From assembly GCF_015710975.1 (NCBI RefSeq), contig NZ_CP049783.1:926001-990000 (forward strand): 64,000 bases of DNA, written 5' to 3'. Under the pieces are notes generated by a model that was given only the letters and a program-made list of their open reading frames with translations, did not search any database and was not told the DNA's origin. The position numbers were made by a program, and so were the translations under genes. Positions 1 to 9,189 of this stretch are shown piece by piece; position 1 is the first letter of the stretch; each line of letters starts with the position of its first letter. The stretch comes from Paenibacillus polymyxa (GTDB lineage: Bacteria; Bacillota; Bacilli; Paenibacillales; Paenibacillaceae).

Positions 1-1162
1 AGTCGTAGATCACGTCACGACCCCACAGTACACGAGTCTCGTCGCCAAAAATAACGTTCGTTCGCTTTGTATTCACGTTCTGGCATATGCTTGCCACGTG
101 TGGAATATGCTCACGGATACTGCCGATCCACGCATCTGCATGCGGAATATCTCGTCCATTCGTGACGAGCACCAGCATCATTTCACCCGTGCGGAAAGCA
201 GTCTTTACAACGACATGGCGCAGCAGCCCACGTCCGGTTTCTTCATTATATGCACTGATGCCCAGCATTCGGCCAATCTCTTTCACACGTGCGACAACTT
301 CGTCATTGCGCTCGTCTTGAATGAGACAAGTGTTCATATCCACGATGCGATGGCTGCCGCGTGCATAGAAGCCGCCGACAAGCCCGCCCTCGGTGACACC
401 AATCGGGACCTGGGCTTTGTTGCGGTACCGCCACGGCTCACTCATACCAAGCGTAGGATGCACCACTACACCTTGTACATGCGGCAAATCAACGGATGTG
501 TCGTCGTCATCCGCCACACTCAGCTTCCCGATACGTTCCAGCACATCCACTACATGCTGTCGCTTCCAACTGAGCTGCGCTTCATAGCTCATATGCTGGA
601 TCTGACAACCGCCACATTGATCGTAGATGGCGCACGGAGCTGCAATCCGGTCAGGGCTAGATTGCACAATATCCAGCAGCTTGGCATAGCCATATTGTTT
701 TTTCGTTTTCAGCACCTTGACCCGTACCTTTTCACCCGGTAACGCACCTGGAACGAACAGTGTAAAACCCTCGACACGACCTACACCCTCGCCGTCATGG
801 TTCATGCCGATGATGTCTAACACGGCCTCATCATTCTTTTGCACAGGCAGATCGCTACGCTCTGCATTAGACCTGCTACGATTGGAAGCTTCCTGATTCC
901 GTCTATCGTTACTCCGTTCACCTTTGGAAAAATGACGAGATTTCCGTTCATTCCCCCGCATTTCCCGATCCGAATTATCCATATTTCCATTTTTGTTTTC
1001 GGTTCCAGCCCGAAGCATTCTATTCCCAGCTCCAACTCGTGACTGTTCCAGTTCTCTCTCTTTTTTCACCTGCATGGTCTTTTTGTGCTGATTCCCTTGA
1101 ACTGGAGTTGTTGTTGCTGTATTCCGGCGGCTTTTTCCACGTCCGCTACGGTTATTCGTCAT
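1..1162 (-). CDS. rlmD: 23S rRNA (uracil-5-)-methyltransferase, RlmD/RumA type (3' end outside window)
   Basis: The frame is open from an ATG at 1162 to the window edge, so at least 387 residues are present and the C-terminal catalytic end is missing. After about 110 residues of very basic, low-complexity sequence comes a TRAM RNA-binding domain (GMNHDGEGVGRVEGF...), then the iron-sulfur cysteine cluster CAIYDQCGGC and the start of the methyltransferase region. The family uses S-adenosylmethionine to methylate specific uridines of 23S rRNA. The basic N-terminal tail is longer than in E. coli RlmD and probably disordered. The family call is firm; which uridine is modified is not known. ORFs on the plus strand here are shadows. 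Confidence 0.88.
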   Translation of the reverse strand, partial: MTNNRSGRGKSRRNTATTTPVQGNQHKKTMQVKKERELEQSRVGAGNRMLRAGTENKNGNMDNSDREMRGNERKSRHFSKGERSNDRRNQEASNRSRSNAERSDLPVQKNDEAVLDIIGMNHDGEGVGRVEGFTLFVPGALPGEKVRVKVLKTKKQYGYAKLLDIVQSSPDRIAAPCAIYDQCGGCQIQHMSYEAQLSWKRQHVVDVLERIGKLSVADDDDTSVDLPHVQGVVVHPTLGMSEPWRYRNKAQVPIGVTEGGLVGGFYARGSHRIVDMNTCLIQDERNDEVVARVKEIGRMLGISAYNEETGRGLLRHVVVKTAFRTGEMMLVLVTNGRDIPHADAWIGSIREHIPHVASICQNVNTKRTNVIFGDETRVLWGRDVIYD

Positions 1163-1385
1163 GATGGTCACTTCTTTCTGTTCTTCTTTTCATGCTTATC
1201 TTCATTCAGCCATATCATTCAAATCGTCATCTAGACGATGTTTAAACATCAACTCGAAAATGCCGTTACTCCCCACGGAGAACGGCAAGGACCGATATGT
1301 TCCCTACATAAACAATTATCTACTCTGCGTTCTGTATGTCGCACTGCTCAACCAACTGGGAACCAATTCATTCCCGTTCATTTCC

Positions 1386-2267
1386 TTACCGAAAAACATT
1401 CAAATGATGCGGAAGATTCCGGAAGGTCGCTGGCAGTGTGCCTCCTAATTCGCCATCCAGATTAAGCTGGACATAGCCAGGTGAGGTCACTTCCATGTAA
1501 TCTGTTCTGAAATAAACGATTTTTTTGTCCTGCAAGTGCTCCCCGCGCAGCGCAAGTGTAACCAAGCGGATCATTTCCGCCAAATTGCATTTGCGCACAG
1601 CGATGACATCGAGCAGTCCATCATCTATTGTCGCCCCAGGAGCAAGCTTTTCAAACCCGCCCACCGAATTTGTATTCGCGATCAGGAAAAGCATAAATTC
1701 GTCGTGGATCACTTCCTGACCCGTTGCCTTGATGATCAGCTCCTGTGGAGCAAGGCTGACCATTTTCTCCATACCTTTAAAATAATACGCCAATTGGCCA
1801 ATCATCGTTTTGAGCTTGCTTGGAACTTCATACGTAAGCTCGGTTAAAGTTCCGCCGCCTGCGATGTTGATAAAGTAGCGGTCATTGGCTTTTCCGATAT
1901 CCAGTGGCTTCGGATTTTGACGAATAACGAGGTCACAATAATCCTCCCAGTGCTTGGGAATGCCCAGTGCTCTGGCAAAATCATTCGTCGTTCCCAGAGG
2001 AAACACACCCAGAGGCGGGCGGTTTTCCCTTTCAGCCATCCCGTTAATGACCTCATACAATGTACCATCGCCACCAGCGGCAATAATCATATCATAGCCA
2101 CGCTCAACGGCCTCTGTTGCGGCACGCGTTGCGTCCCCTTCTCCTGTAGTTGCATGGCAAGAGGCCTCAATGCCACCTTCATCCAGGCGCTGCAAGACAT
2201 CCGCAAGGCGACGTTTCATTTCCTCACGCCCAGAGGTCGGGTTATAGATTAATCTAGCTCTTTTCAT
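1386..2267 (-). CDS. dgkB: Diacylglycerol kinase (lipid kinase, DgkB family)
   Basis: The 293-residue protein has the DAGK catalytic fold: an N-terminal YNPTSG loop, the nucleotide motif GGDGTLYEV at about residues 65-73, and PLGTTNDFAR about 20 residues later. Family members phosphorylate diacylglycerol to phosphatidic acid at the membrane, returning the diacylglycerol released during lipoteichoic acid synthesis to phospholipid. The length matches B. subtilis DgkB. It lies directly upstream of the rRNA methyltransferase gene on the same strand, as commonly seen in Bacilli. The ribosome binding site (GGGTGG, about 9 nt from the ATG) is modest. Confidence 0.92.
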   Translation of the reverse strand: MKRARLIYNPTSGREEMKRRLADVLQRLDEGGIEASCHATTGEGDATRAATEAVERGYDMIIAAGGDGTLYEVINGMAERENRPPLGVFPLGTTNDFARALGIPKHWEDYCDLVIRQNPKPLDIGKANDRYFINIAGGGTLTELTYEVPSKLKTMIGQLAYYFKGMEKMVSLAPQELIIKATGQEVIHDEFMLFLIANTNSVGGFEKLAPGATIDDGLLDVIAVRKCNLAEMIRLVTLALRGEHLQDKKIVYFRTDYMEVTSPGYVQLNLDGELGGTLPATFRNLPHHLNVFR

Positions 2268-2444
2268 TCCGTTACGCCACCCGTATATTTAATGATATTT
2301 ATATTCACATCGCAGTTCATCACATTCAGTCTGTACAAAATATCATCATACTGGAAAAAGACCTCTTTTACAATAAAAGAAGCCAGTCACTATCCAAATA
2401 AGGGAATTTCAGGTTAGAAACACTATCACCGAATTCAGACCATC

Positions 2445-3233
2445 TTATCTATTGTCAGTCCTTGCTTGTTTCTGCATACTCTGTAACAGTTCACAAACTT
2501 GTCTGTCCATCCAGCTTGTAAGCAAAGGATGCGGCAATAAAGGATCTCCTGAGTAACGATAATCGAGTCCCTGTAAGCGTTTGGGAATCATATGCCTTGT
2601 AAAATAACCCGAACTCAAAAACAGCGGTGCCACAATAACATCATGACCCCGCTCCTGATTCCAATACGCTGCCTTGTCATGCACACCCTCAGGATTTAAC
2701 AAAGCGTAATCCGTGATGATACCACTCACGTTTTGCACCGTACGGGCCAACGAGGAAATCCCTTGCTCCCAGCGCTGAAGAAAGCCGTTGTGCACGCTCC
2801 CGTGTCCTACGAGTAAAATGACCTCGCGCGCAGGATCGACTGACAACGAGCGAACCTTGTCCCACACCATGCGGGCAACATCTTCGCCATCATCCAATGG
2901 ACTACCAAAATGCACACGTGCCTTCAATCGAAACGGCTCCAAATCCGTTTCTTTGTCTGGCGCAGCTTTGACTCCCAGCGCATAGCTAATTTCATCTACA
3001 TGCGTACTGCCTGATGACACAAACAAAGGAATAACTAGTAAATCTGTTACCCCCAAGGCTTCCAAACGGTCAATCCCATCTTGAATCAATCTTCCTTTAA
3101 CCGTTTCCAAAAATGAAACCTCTATCGGCATTTCTTCCAGCAATTGAAGCTTTGCAACTGCCTGATCCACCTGTTCCACCCAATATGGCTCTCTAGAGCC
3201 ATGACTGATGACCAGTATCCCAGGGATCTGCAT
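2445..3233 (-). CDS. CbiX/SirB-family sirohydrochlorin chelatase-like protein
   Basis: This 262-residue protein has two repeated chelatase halves. The first starts VISHGSREPYW (His about residue 11) and the second has LLVGHGSVHNG (His about 144). Such histidines bind metal in SirB (ferrochelatase for siroheme) and CbiX (cobaltochelatase). The length equals that of B. subtilis SirB. No other siroheme or cobalamin gene is nearby, so the metal cannot be inferred. Its ATG overlaps the yerC stop codon by one base (TAATG), so the two genes are translationally coupled. Confidence 0.8.
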   Translation of the reverse strand: MQIPGILVISHGSREPYWVEQVDQAVAKLQLLEEMPIEVSFLETVKGRLIQDGIDRLEALGVTDLLVIPLFVSSGSTHVDEISYALGVKAAPDKETDLEPFRLKARVHFGSPLDDGEDVARMVWDKVRSLSVDPAREVILLVGHGSVHNGFLQRWEQGISSLARTVQNVSGIITDYALLNPEGVHDKAAYWNQERGHDVIVAPLFLSSGYFTRHMIPKRLQGLDYRYSGDPLLPHPLLTSWMDRQVCELLQSMQKQARTDNR

Positions 3234-3523
3234 TAGCGACCTAAACGTTCCAGAGTCATTTTATACCCGTCATTCCCATAGTTCAGACAACGTTTCACAC
3301 GTGAAATGGTGGCTGTACTGGCGCCTGTCTCAGCTTCAATCTGATTATATGTGCTGCCTTTACCAAGCATACGGGCAACCTCCAGACGTTGGGAGAGGGA
3401 TTGAATTTCATTAATTGTGCACAGATCATCAAAAAATACATAGCACTCTTCCAAATTTTTAAGAGTTAAAATAGCTTCGAACAATTGATCAATACTTTTA
3501 TCATTAAGCTTTTTAAGCTGCAT
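3233..3523 (-). CDS. yerC: YerC/YecD family TrpR-related DNA-binding protein
   Basis: A 96-residue protein with a TrpR-like helix-turn-helix: SLSQRLEVARMLGKG followed by TYNQIEAETGASTATISRVKRCL, where the recognition helix contains ASTATISR. The family comprises small cytosolic regulators related to the tryptophan repressor but lacking a known ligand. It is the first gene of a two-gene unit with the downstream chelatase-like gene (one-base overlap). The domain assignment is firm; its target genes are unknown. Confidence 0.85.
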   Translation of the reverse strand: MQLKKLNDKSIDQLFEAILTLKNLEECYVFFDDLCTINEIQSLSQRLEVARMLGKGSTYNQIEAETGASTATISRVKRCLNYGNDGYKMTLERLGR

Positions 3524-3752
3524 AGATTATCATCTCCCAAAGGTTACAATCTCTCCTCATTGTACTCGACAAATAGTTAGTTTTTCAAGCATTAACGGTT
3601 TCACGCATTACAGAACAACATTACATGACTACAGAAACTTCCTGTACGAATGCCCAAATCCGCTTTTATACCTCATTTCAGGACACGCGCCTAAACCCAC
3701 TGTGCGTTTGTAACATACAGTAGAGTATCAATCTGCAAAGGAATGTGATCTC

Positions 3753-4268
3753 ATGCCTGGACATTACTATCATCGGAGGGCGCAAACGCGTTCCATTTCC
3801 GATCCGTATAGTTCAACTCCTTATCCTGGACTCGATCCCTACAGCGAAGTTCCGCAAGTCGATTCCTCCGCCGTGGTGCCTTATGAGGCACCAGCGAGCA
3901 TAACAGATGCCGCCGTGGTCACGCCAGACCCCGCCCCAGCCAAAGGAGGGCTGCTTGGCGGTCTTGGCAATCTTGGTAATCTCAACGATATTAAAGGTAT
4001 TATTGACCGTATGGGCGGTATTGACGGGATTGTTGCTACGGTCGGCAAGGTACAAAAGATCATGTCTAGCGTGCAGCAATTTGCTCCGATGGCAAAACTG
4101 ATTATGGGCTCGCTCCCAGCATTCAACAAAAACGCAAGCAAAAAAACGACAACACCAATTACTGAGGAACTGGATGAATATACACCACCACGCCGACGCC
4201 GGAAAAAGACATTGCGCAAAAGTACCACAACCCCGCGCAGACGTCCGCGCAAACGCACAAGAAAGTAG
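3753..4268 (+). CDS. Hypothetical basic protein, weak YqfQ/VrrA-like features
   Basis: This 171-residue protein has three zones: a Tyr/Pro/Ser-rich N-terminus, a central Gly/Leu/Asn segment (GGLLGGLGNLGNLNDIKG) with a predicted helix rich in Met and Gln (VGKVQKIMSSVQQFAPMAKL), and a strongly basic tail rich in Arg, Lys and Thr. There is no signal peptide or clear membrane segment. The middle helix and overall composition resemble the Bacillus YqfQ/VrrA family, which includes spore-associated proteins, but the match is weak. An AAAGGA site lies 9-10 nt before the ATG. It is convergent with corA, with only 6 bp between stops. Confidence 0.65.
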   Translation: MPGHYYHRRAQTRSISDPYSSTPYPGLDPYSEVPQVDSSAVVPYEAPASITDAAVVTPDPAPAKGGLLGGLGNLGNLNDIKGIIDRMGGIDGIVATVGKVQKIMSSVQQFAPMAKLIMGSLPAFNKNASKKTTTPITEELDEYTPPRRRRKKTLRKSTTTPRRRPRKRTRK

Positions 4269-4274
4269 GCTATT

Positions 4275-5252
4275 TTATTTAAACCAACCTCGGCGCATAA
4301 ACCACACCACCATCGCAACACTCAATAAGAACATAAAGAGCAGTACGCCAAAATATCCATATTTCCAGCCCAACTCGGGCATATTCGAAAAATTCATACC
4401 ATAAATTCCTGCAATCAGCGTCAAGGGCATAAAAACGGTCGTAATTACAGTCAGCGTCTTCATAATTGAATTCATGCGATTGGAATTAAGCGATATGTAA
4501 CTGTCTCTCAGGTCGGCTGTCATCTCGCGGTCGGCCTCCAGCATGTCCGTCAGCTTCAATAAATGATCATAGATATCCGTAAAATAAGCCATATGATCCC
4601 CCTGACCCTGCACATGCTGCGAATTTAAAACACGGTACATCAGATCACGCATCGGGACGATTGTACGGCGCAGCTTGAGCAACCTGCCACGCAGGTCAAA
4701 CACCTGCTTCATTAATTCCTCTACCGATTCGTGTGCGCCCAAACCTTCCAGTTCGGCTAATTCATCCTCAATGATGAAAAGGCTTGGAAAATAGTTGTCT
4801 ACCAGCTTGTCCATCACTGTATAAGCTGCAGCCAGCGGTCCGCGAGACCATATTTTGCGTTCGTTCGCATGCTCGACAATCCGCTCCCAGGCCTGATCCA
4901 GCTCCTCTAGTTCATGATGGTGATATGTAACCAAAAAACGGCTGCTAATAAACATATCCACCTCTTCCGCCTCTAATGTATCTACATCAAGCGCATGTAC
5001 CACCAGAAACTGTACATTCTCGTAATAATCCAACTTGGGACGTTGCAGAACATGCATACAATCCTCTACAGCCAGCGGGTGAAAATGAAAATAACTCGTC
5101 AGCAGCTCTGACTCTTGATCTGTAGGCTCGTTAAAGTCAGCCCAGATCCATATGTAATCTTCCATGACAATCTGCTCTAACGGTTGTCCCACCGTCACCT
5201 GATGATCGTGCCCTATAGTCAATGTACGTATCACCGTACGTCCCCCTCGCAT
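4275..5252 (-). CDS. corA: CorA-family magnesium/divalent cation transporter
   Basis: The 325-residue protein has the CorA layout: a large cytosolic N-terminal domain (about 1-265) rich in acidic helices, then two C-terminal membrane segments. The first ends in the diagnostic GMN motif (IYGMNFSNMPEL, about residue 287), and the second is followed by a positively charged tail (RRGWFK). CorA proteins form pentameric channels for Mg2+ and sometimes Co2+ or Ni2+. No Mg riboswitch (M-box) is recognisable in the short upstream region. It stands alone on the minus strand. Confidence 0.93.
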   Translation of the reverse strand: MRGGRTVIRTLTIGHDHQVTVGQPLEQIVMEDYIWIWADFNEPTDQESELLTSYFHFHPLAVEDCMHVLQRPKLDYYENVQFLVVHALDVDTLEAEEVDMFISSRFLVTYHHHELEELDQAWERIVEHANERKIWSRGPLAAAYTVMDKLVDNYFPSLFIIEDELAELEGLGAHESVEELMKQVFDLRGRLLKLRRTIVPMRDLMYRVLNSQHVQGQGDHMAYFTDIYDHLLKLTDMLEADREMTADLRDSYISLNSNRMNSIMKTLTVITTVFMPLTLIAGIYGMNFSNMPELGWKYGYFGVLLFMFLLSVAMVVWFMRRGWFK

Positions 5253-5341
5253 ATACTGCCGTCTTATGTGTTATTTATATTTTATATAAGCCATTCCACA
5301 TTATACAAATCTCAAGTTCTAGGTTTCATATGCTCTAATGA

Positions 5342-5386
5342 AGAAAAGGATATCTCCGGGCCAGCACGCTCCCGAAGATATCCTTA
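5342..5386 (-). terminator. Intrinsic terminator, end of glnQ-type ABC operon transcript
   Basis: On the minus strand AAGGATATCT pairs with AGATATCCTT, extended inside by CGGG/CCCG, and is followed by TTTTCTT. It lies about 390 bp beyond the stop codon of the ABC ATPase gene, so the operon transcript would contain repeat element A in its 3' untranslated region. Confidence 0.75.
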
Positions 5387-5597
5387 AAATAATTCATTCG
5401 TTACCCCTTAAATCTTTTTTCATTTCTTATACAGTTGTGGGATGCCCTGTTCCACCATTCAAATCGAATGATGCTTACTCGCTATATCCCCCTCGGCGCA
5501 GCAAGCAGAGCGCTGCGCCAATTCCCTCTGCCTATCCCACCTATTTAAAAGTGGGGCAGGCTTTTGCCAAGAAAGGAGCAGATTCAGCGGGCAGTAG
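5387..5597. other. Noncoding hairpin region next to repeat element A
   Basis: No gene is supported here. The stretch holds several short inverted repeats: GGCGCAGC with GCTGCGCC (about 5494-5518), GCCT..CCCAC with GTGGG..AGGC (about 5531-5554), and CATTC with GAATG (about 5456-5471). These are smaller than the hairpins beside copies B and C but occupy the same side of the repeat element. Confidence 0.5.
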
Positions 5598-5732
5598 CGG
5601 AGCGGTACATTTGAATCTGGAGAAGCGAAGCGCTCGCCTTTGCCCCTGAATTCTAACCTTTTCATGTGTTACATAATCCAAAAAAATTCAGAGGCAACAG
5701 CGATCGGAAGATCAAATGGAACGCGGAGCGGT
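5598..5732. repeat. Dispersed structured repeat, copy A
   Basis: This is one of three copies (see 43934-44069 and 50140-50270). The outer stem pairs 5608-5618 with 5709-5718 with one unpaired A; the inner stem pairs 5640-5652 with 5685-5697 with one mismatch. Shared blocks are TCTGGAGAAGCG, GCCTTTGC, GGCAACAGC and ATCGGAAGA. It lies in the 3' untranslated region of the minus-strand ABC operon, before its terminator. The orientation relative to the host transcript is the same as for the other copies. I do not recognise the family. Confidence 0.8.
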
Positions 5733-5774
5733 CTCCTATGTCTTCGCCTGCACTCCCGGCAAACCCTGTCCCAC

Positions 5775-6503
5775 TTACAATACTTTCTCCAAGAAACTTA
5801 TAGTCCGCTCGTTTTTCGGATTACCAAATACCTCTTGCGGTGTTCCTTCTTCCACGATGTAACCACCGTCCATAAATACGACACGGTCACTTACTTCACG
5901 CGCAAAGCCCATCTCATGCGTTACGATCATCATCGTCATGCCTTCGCGAGCCAGATCTTTCATTACGCCGAGCACTTCGCCCACCATTTCAGGATCAAGC
6001 GCCGAGGTTGGCTCGTCGAACAGCATAATGTCTGGGTTCATTGCCAGCGCACGTGCAATCGCCACACGCTGCTTCTGACCGCCGGAAAGCTGTCCTGGCA
6101 ATGCATCTGCCTTATCGGCCAAACCTACACGATCCAGCAGCTTCATAGCTGTCTCACGTGCCTCTGTCTTCGTCTGTTTGCCCAGTTCAGTCGGTGCGAA
6201 CATAATGTTCTTGAGCACCGTCATATGCGGGAACAGATTGAAATGCTGAAACACCATCCCTATATTTTCACGGACCTTGTTAATGTCCACGTTTTTGTCA
6301 CCTAATTTGTAATCATCGACGATGACCTCACCAGCTGTAATTTCCTCCAGCATATTCATACAACGTAAAAACGTACTTTTCCCTGAACCCGAAGGGCCAA
6401 TGACGCATACAACTTCGCCTTCCCGCACTTGCATGTCAATGCCTTTCAGCACCTGGTTACTGCCATAGCTTTTTTTCAGGTTTTTAACGATAATTTTACC
6501 CAC
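5775..6503 (-). CDS. Polar amino-acid ABC transporter ATP-binding protein (GlnQ type)
   Basis: This 242-residue ATPase has Walker [10 protein letters not shown], signature LSGGQKQR and Walker [13 protein letters not shown], followed by the switch His in VTHEMGFA. It powers amino-acid import with the fused binding protein-permease encoded just upstream. I chose the GTG at 6503 because an AAGGGAGAG site sits about 7 nt before it. The frame could be extended to a TTG at 6521, but that lies upstream of the ribosome binding site. The GTG overlaps the upstream stop by 8 bp, indicating coupled translation. Confidence 0.92.
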   Translation of the reverse strand: MGKIIVKNLKKSYGSNQVLKGIDMQVREGEVVCVIGPSGSGKSTFLRCMNMLEEITAGEVIVDDYKLGDKNVDINKVRENIGMVFQHFNLFPHMTVLKNIMFAPTELGKQTKTEARETAMKLLDRVGLADKADALPGQLSGGQKQRVAIARALAMNPDIMLFDEPTSALDPEMVGEVLGVMKDLAREGMTMMIVTHEMGFAREVSDRVVFMDGGYIVEEGTPQEVFGNPKNERTISFLEKVL

Positions 6504-7944
6504 GGCGAACTCTCCCTTCAAGACGGTTGGAAATTTTGGTCAGGACTGTAATGACGATAAGATACATCACCGCAACGACCAGCCAAATATCAAAGGATTG
6601 GAACGTCCGTGCAATAATGATCTTGCCCGATTGAGTCAATTCAACCAGACCGATAACCGACAGAATGGACGTATCCTTCAACGTAATAACCAACTGATTG
6701 ATAAACGACGGGATCATGATTTTCACGGCTTGTGGCAAAATGATCTTCAGCATGGCTGTCCGATACGGCAAACCAAGCGAACGAGCGGCTTCCATTTGTC
6801 CCGGATCAATGGACTGAATACCCCCGCGAATAATTTCGGTCACATAAGCACCAGCGTTTAGGGATAACGTCAACACCGCCGCGACAAAAAGCGGCATTTT
6901 AAAATCGAGTGCCTGTGGGATACCGAAGTAAATAAAGAATGCAAGTACGATCAATGGAATACCACGGAATACATCAACGAAAACAGTTGCAATACCGCGG
7001 AACACCTTGTTATGGCTCACTTTCATAAAGCCAAACACCAGTCCCAGCAAAAAGGCTACGAGCAAGGATACCAGGGTGTACAACAGCGTATTTCCCATCC
7101 CTTTAATCAACGCAGGCAGCGAAGCGGAAATGAGTTCCCAGCGGCTGCGTTCTACAGGAGCCACACCTTTGCCGGATTCTCCCAGGTATTTGGACATAAT
7201 TTTGTCATATTCCCCGCTGTTACGAAGATTCACAAGCCCTGCATTGAATTTTTCTAGCAGCTCCGCATTTTTGCCTTGGTTGACAGCGAAACCGTAAGAG
7301 CCACCTTTTTCCTTATCAGTCACCAGCTTAAGACCATTATTCTGAGTCACACCGTATGCCAGTACCGGATAATCATCAAAGCAGGCAACCGAGTTACCTG
7401 TTTTAACTTCATCATACATTTGAGAAGAATCGTCGAACGGAACGGTAGTAAAGCCATATTTTGCCTTAATGGATTCCGCGAATGTGTAGCCTTGTGTTCC
7501 TGTTTTGACAGCGACACGCTGTCCTTTCAGGTCCTCATAGCGTTTAATCGTATCATTATCCTTACGGACCGCCATGACAACACCTGAGTCGAAATAGGGC
7601 TCAGAAAAATCAAATTTTTGCTTGCGTTCATCTGTAATACTCATCCCGGCAATGACACCATCCACTTGATTCGTTTCAAGGGCCTGCACTGCCGCGTTAA
7701 AGCCAAGTGGCTTAACGGTATACTCAAAATTCTGGTCCTTAGCAATAGCTGCCAGTAAATCCATATCAATTCCGACAAATTTACCATTTACATCTTCAAA
7801 CTCAAAAGGCGCGAACGTTGTATCCGTGCCGATATCATACTTTGTTTTATTTTCTGCGTGGGCCACTACACCGAAATTACCGGCCAGGGCAACCACAGAA
7901 AACAAACAAATCATGAGTGCTATTAGTTTTCTTGGTTTTTGCAT
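6496..7944 (-). CDS. Fused amino-acid-binding protein and ABC permease (GlnP-like)
   Basis: One 482-residue chain carries two modules. After a signal-type segment (residues 1-30, cleavage likely near VAHAENKTK) comes a type-3 periplasmic-binding domain (about 33-255, start [14 protein letters not shown]) for polar amino acids. A membrane permease domain (about 275-482) follows, with the EAA loop [20 protein letters not shown]. It works with the downstream ATPase. Such fusions are known in lactococcal GlnPQ-type systems, where the binding domain stays tethered at the translocator. The substrate is probably glutamine, glutamate or a related amino acid, but this cannot be read from sequence alone. 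Confidence 0.9.
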   Translation of the reverse strand: MQKPRKLIALMICLFSVVALAGNFGVVAHAENKTKYDIGTDTTFAPFEFEDVNGKFVGIDMDLLAAIAKDQNFEYTVKPLGFNAAVQALETNQVDGVIAGMSITDERKQKFDFSEPYFDSGVVMAVRKDNDTIKRYEDLKGQRVAVKTGTQGYTFAESIKAKYGFTTVPFDDSSQMYDEVKTGNSVACFDDYPVLAYGVTQNNGLKLVTDKEKGGSYGFAVNQGKNAELLEKFNAGLVNLRNSGEYDKIMSKYLGESGKGVAPVERSRWELISASLPALIKGMGNTLLYTLVSLLVAFLLGLVFGFMKVSHNKVFRGIATVFVDVFRGIPLIVLAFFIYFGIPQALDFKMPLFVAAVLTLSLNAGAYVTEIIRGGIQSIDPGQMEAARSLGLPYRTAMLKIILPQAVKIMIPSFINQLVITLKDTSILSVIGLVELTQSGKIIIARTFQSFDIWLVVAVMYLIVITVLTKISNRLEGRVRRG

Positions 7945-8033
7945 AAGATCCTCCAGTCAGTTGAACGGTTCAAAGTTTTCTGTTTATTCTACAGGAGTTA
8001 TTAAAAATTGACTACTTTGATGTCAGGTATTTT

Positions 8034-8140
8034 TTAAAAAACATCTCATGGAACTATCTGGATGTGTAAACTTTAGAGATGTATTTTTGCCCGAGAATGC
8101 CAATAAGCCCCTGCCGCAAAAAGCGGACGGAAGCTTATTG
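8034..8140 (-). terminator. Tandem stem-loops ending the phosphate transporter transcript
   Basis: On the minus strand, first a hairpin at 8101-8140 (CAATAAGC with GCTTATTG, inner CCGC/GCGG) without a U-run. Then ACATCTC (8076-8082) pairs with GAGATGT (8041-8047), followed by TTTTTT. The second is the likely terminator, although its loop is long. Confidence 0.55.
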
Positions 8141-8185
8141 TGTATCCTATATTGTATGTTCTTTTTCTAGAAACCATGAAGAAAA

Positions 8186-9175
8186 CTAGAAAAGAATTTT
8201 GAATATCAAACCTGACAATAGCGCAGAAATTGGAATCGTTATTACCCAGGTTATTACAATACGACCAGCTAATGACCAGCGAACCGCACTAAAACGCTTC
8301 GCAGACCCTACACCCAGAATAGCCGAAGTAATGGCATGAGTGGTACTTACTGGCAAATGGAGTAAAGTAGCTGTGAATATAACGGAAGCCCCCGAAACAT
8401 CGGCTGCAAATCCATTGATTGGGTCAATTTTAAAAATCTTAGTTCCCATCGTCTTGATGATCTTCCAGCCCCCAATAGACGTACCAAGCGCCATGGCTGT
8501 TGCAGCTGAAATTTTCACCCACATGGGTACTTCCAAATGATCTTGATACCCTGCCGAGACGAGTGCAAACGTGATAATCCCCATCGCCTTCTGAGCATCA
8601 TTCGTACCATGCGTAAACGACTGAATAGCTGCCGTAATCACCTGCATGGTGCGAAAACCCTTGTTCACCGTATGCGGACTGCGATAAGCAAAGATGTATT
8701 TCAAAATCATCATCACAATGTAACCGACAACAAAAGCAATCAACGGGGAGAAAATAAGACCCTCAACAATCCCGATGAAGCCGCTCCAATTTAATTTATC
8801 CTGTCCTGCACCTACATACACCGCTCCGGCCAACGCACCAATCAATGCATGGGAAGAGGATGAAGGAATACCGAACCACCAAGTCAAGAGATTCCAGATA
8901 ATGGCGGCGATCAACGTCGCAATGACGATATCAATTCCGTTCGTAAGCTTGGTTGGATCAGCGACACTTCCACCAATGGTCTTGGCAACCCCGGTAAACA
9001 AGATCGCTCCGAGAAAGTTCATAACCGCAGCCATAATAATCGCACGTCGCGGCGTCAATGCACGGGTCGAGACCGAAGTAGCAATTGCGTTCGCCGTATC
9101 ATGAAATCCATTAATAAAATCAAATGCCAGAGCAAGAAAAATAACAATACCTAATACCAGTAAACTTGTATCCAT
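8186..9175 (-). CDS. pit: Inorganic phosphate transporter, PiT family
   Basis: The 329-residue protein has about nine to ten hydrophobic segments and both PiT signature halves. The first is DFINGFHDTANAIATSVSTRAL near residue 22; the second is SFTHGTNDAQKAMGIITFAL near 190. PiT proteins are secondary low-affinity carriers moving metal-phosphate with protons. The gene follows the DUF47 gene with 14 bp between them, an arrangement typical for PiT. The GD/ND motifs are intact. Confidence 0.94.
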   Translation of the reverse strand: MDTSLLVLGIVIFLALAFDFINGFHDTANAIATSVSTRALTPRRAIIMAAVMNFLGAILFTGVAKTIGGSVADPTKLTNGIDIVIATLIAAIIWNLLTWWFGIPSSSSHALIGALAGAVYVGAGQDKLNWSGFIGIVEGLIFSPLIAFVVGYIVMMILKYIFAYRSPHTVNKGFRTMQVITAAIQSFTHGTNDAQKAMGIITFALVSAGYQDHLEVPMWVKISAATAMALGTSIGGWKIIKTMGTKIFKIDPINGFAADVSGASVIFTATLLHLPVSTTHAITSAILGVGSAKRFSAVRWSLAGRIVITWVITIPISALLSGLIFKILF

Positions 9176-9189
9176 GTAAAAGGACTCCC

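Noticed and set aside
98..742. 214-residue plus-strand ORF
   Set aside because: It is antisense to the RlmD-type gene, which has clear TRAM and Fe-S motifs; no ribosome site or protein family.
5598..5732. Repeat as a transposon end or IS200/IS605 RNA
   Set aside because: No transposase, TnpB or IscB-type gene lies next to any of the three copies; it remains possible only by genome-wide search.
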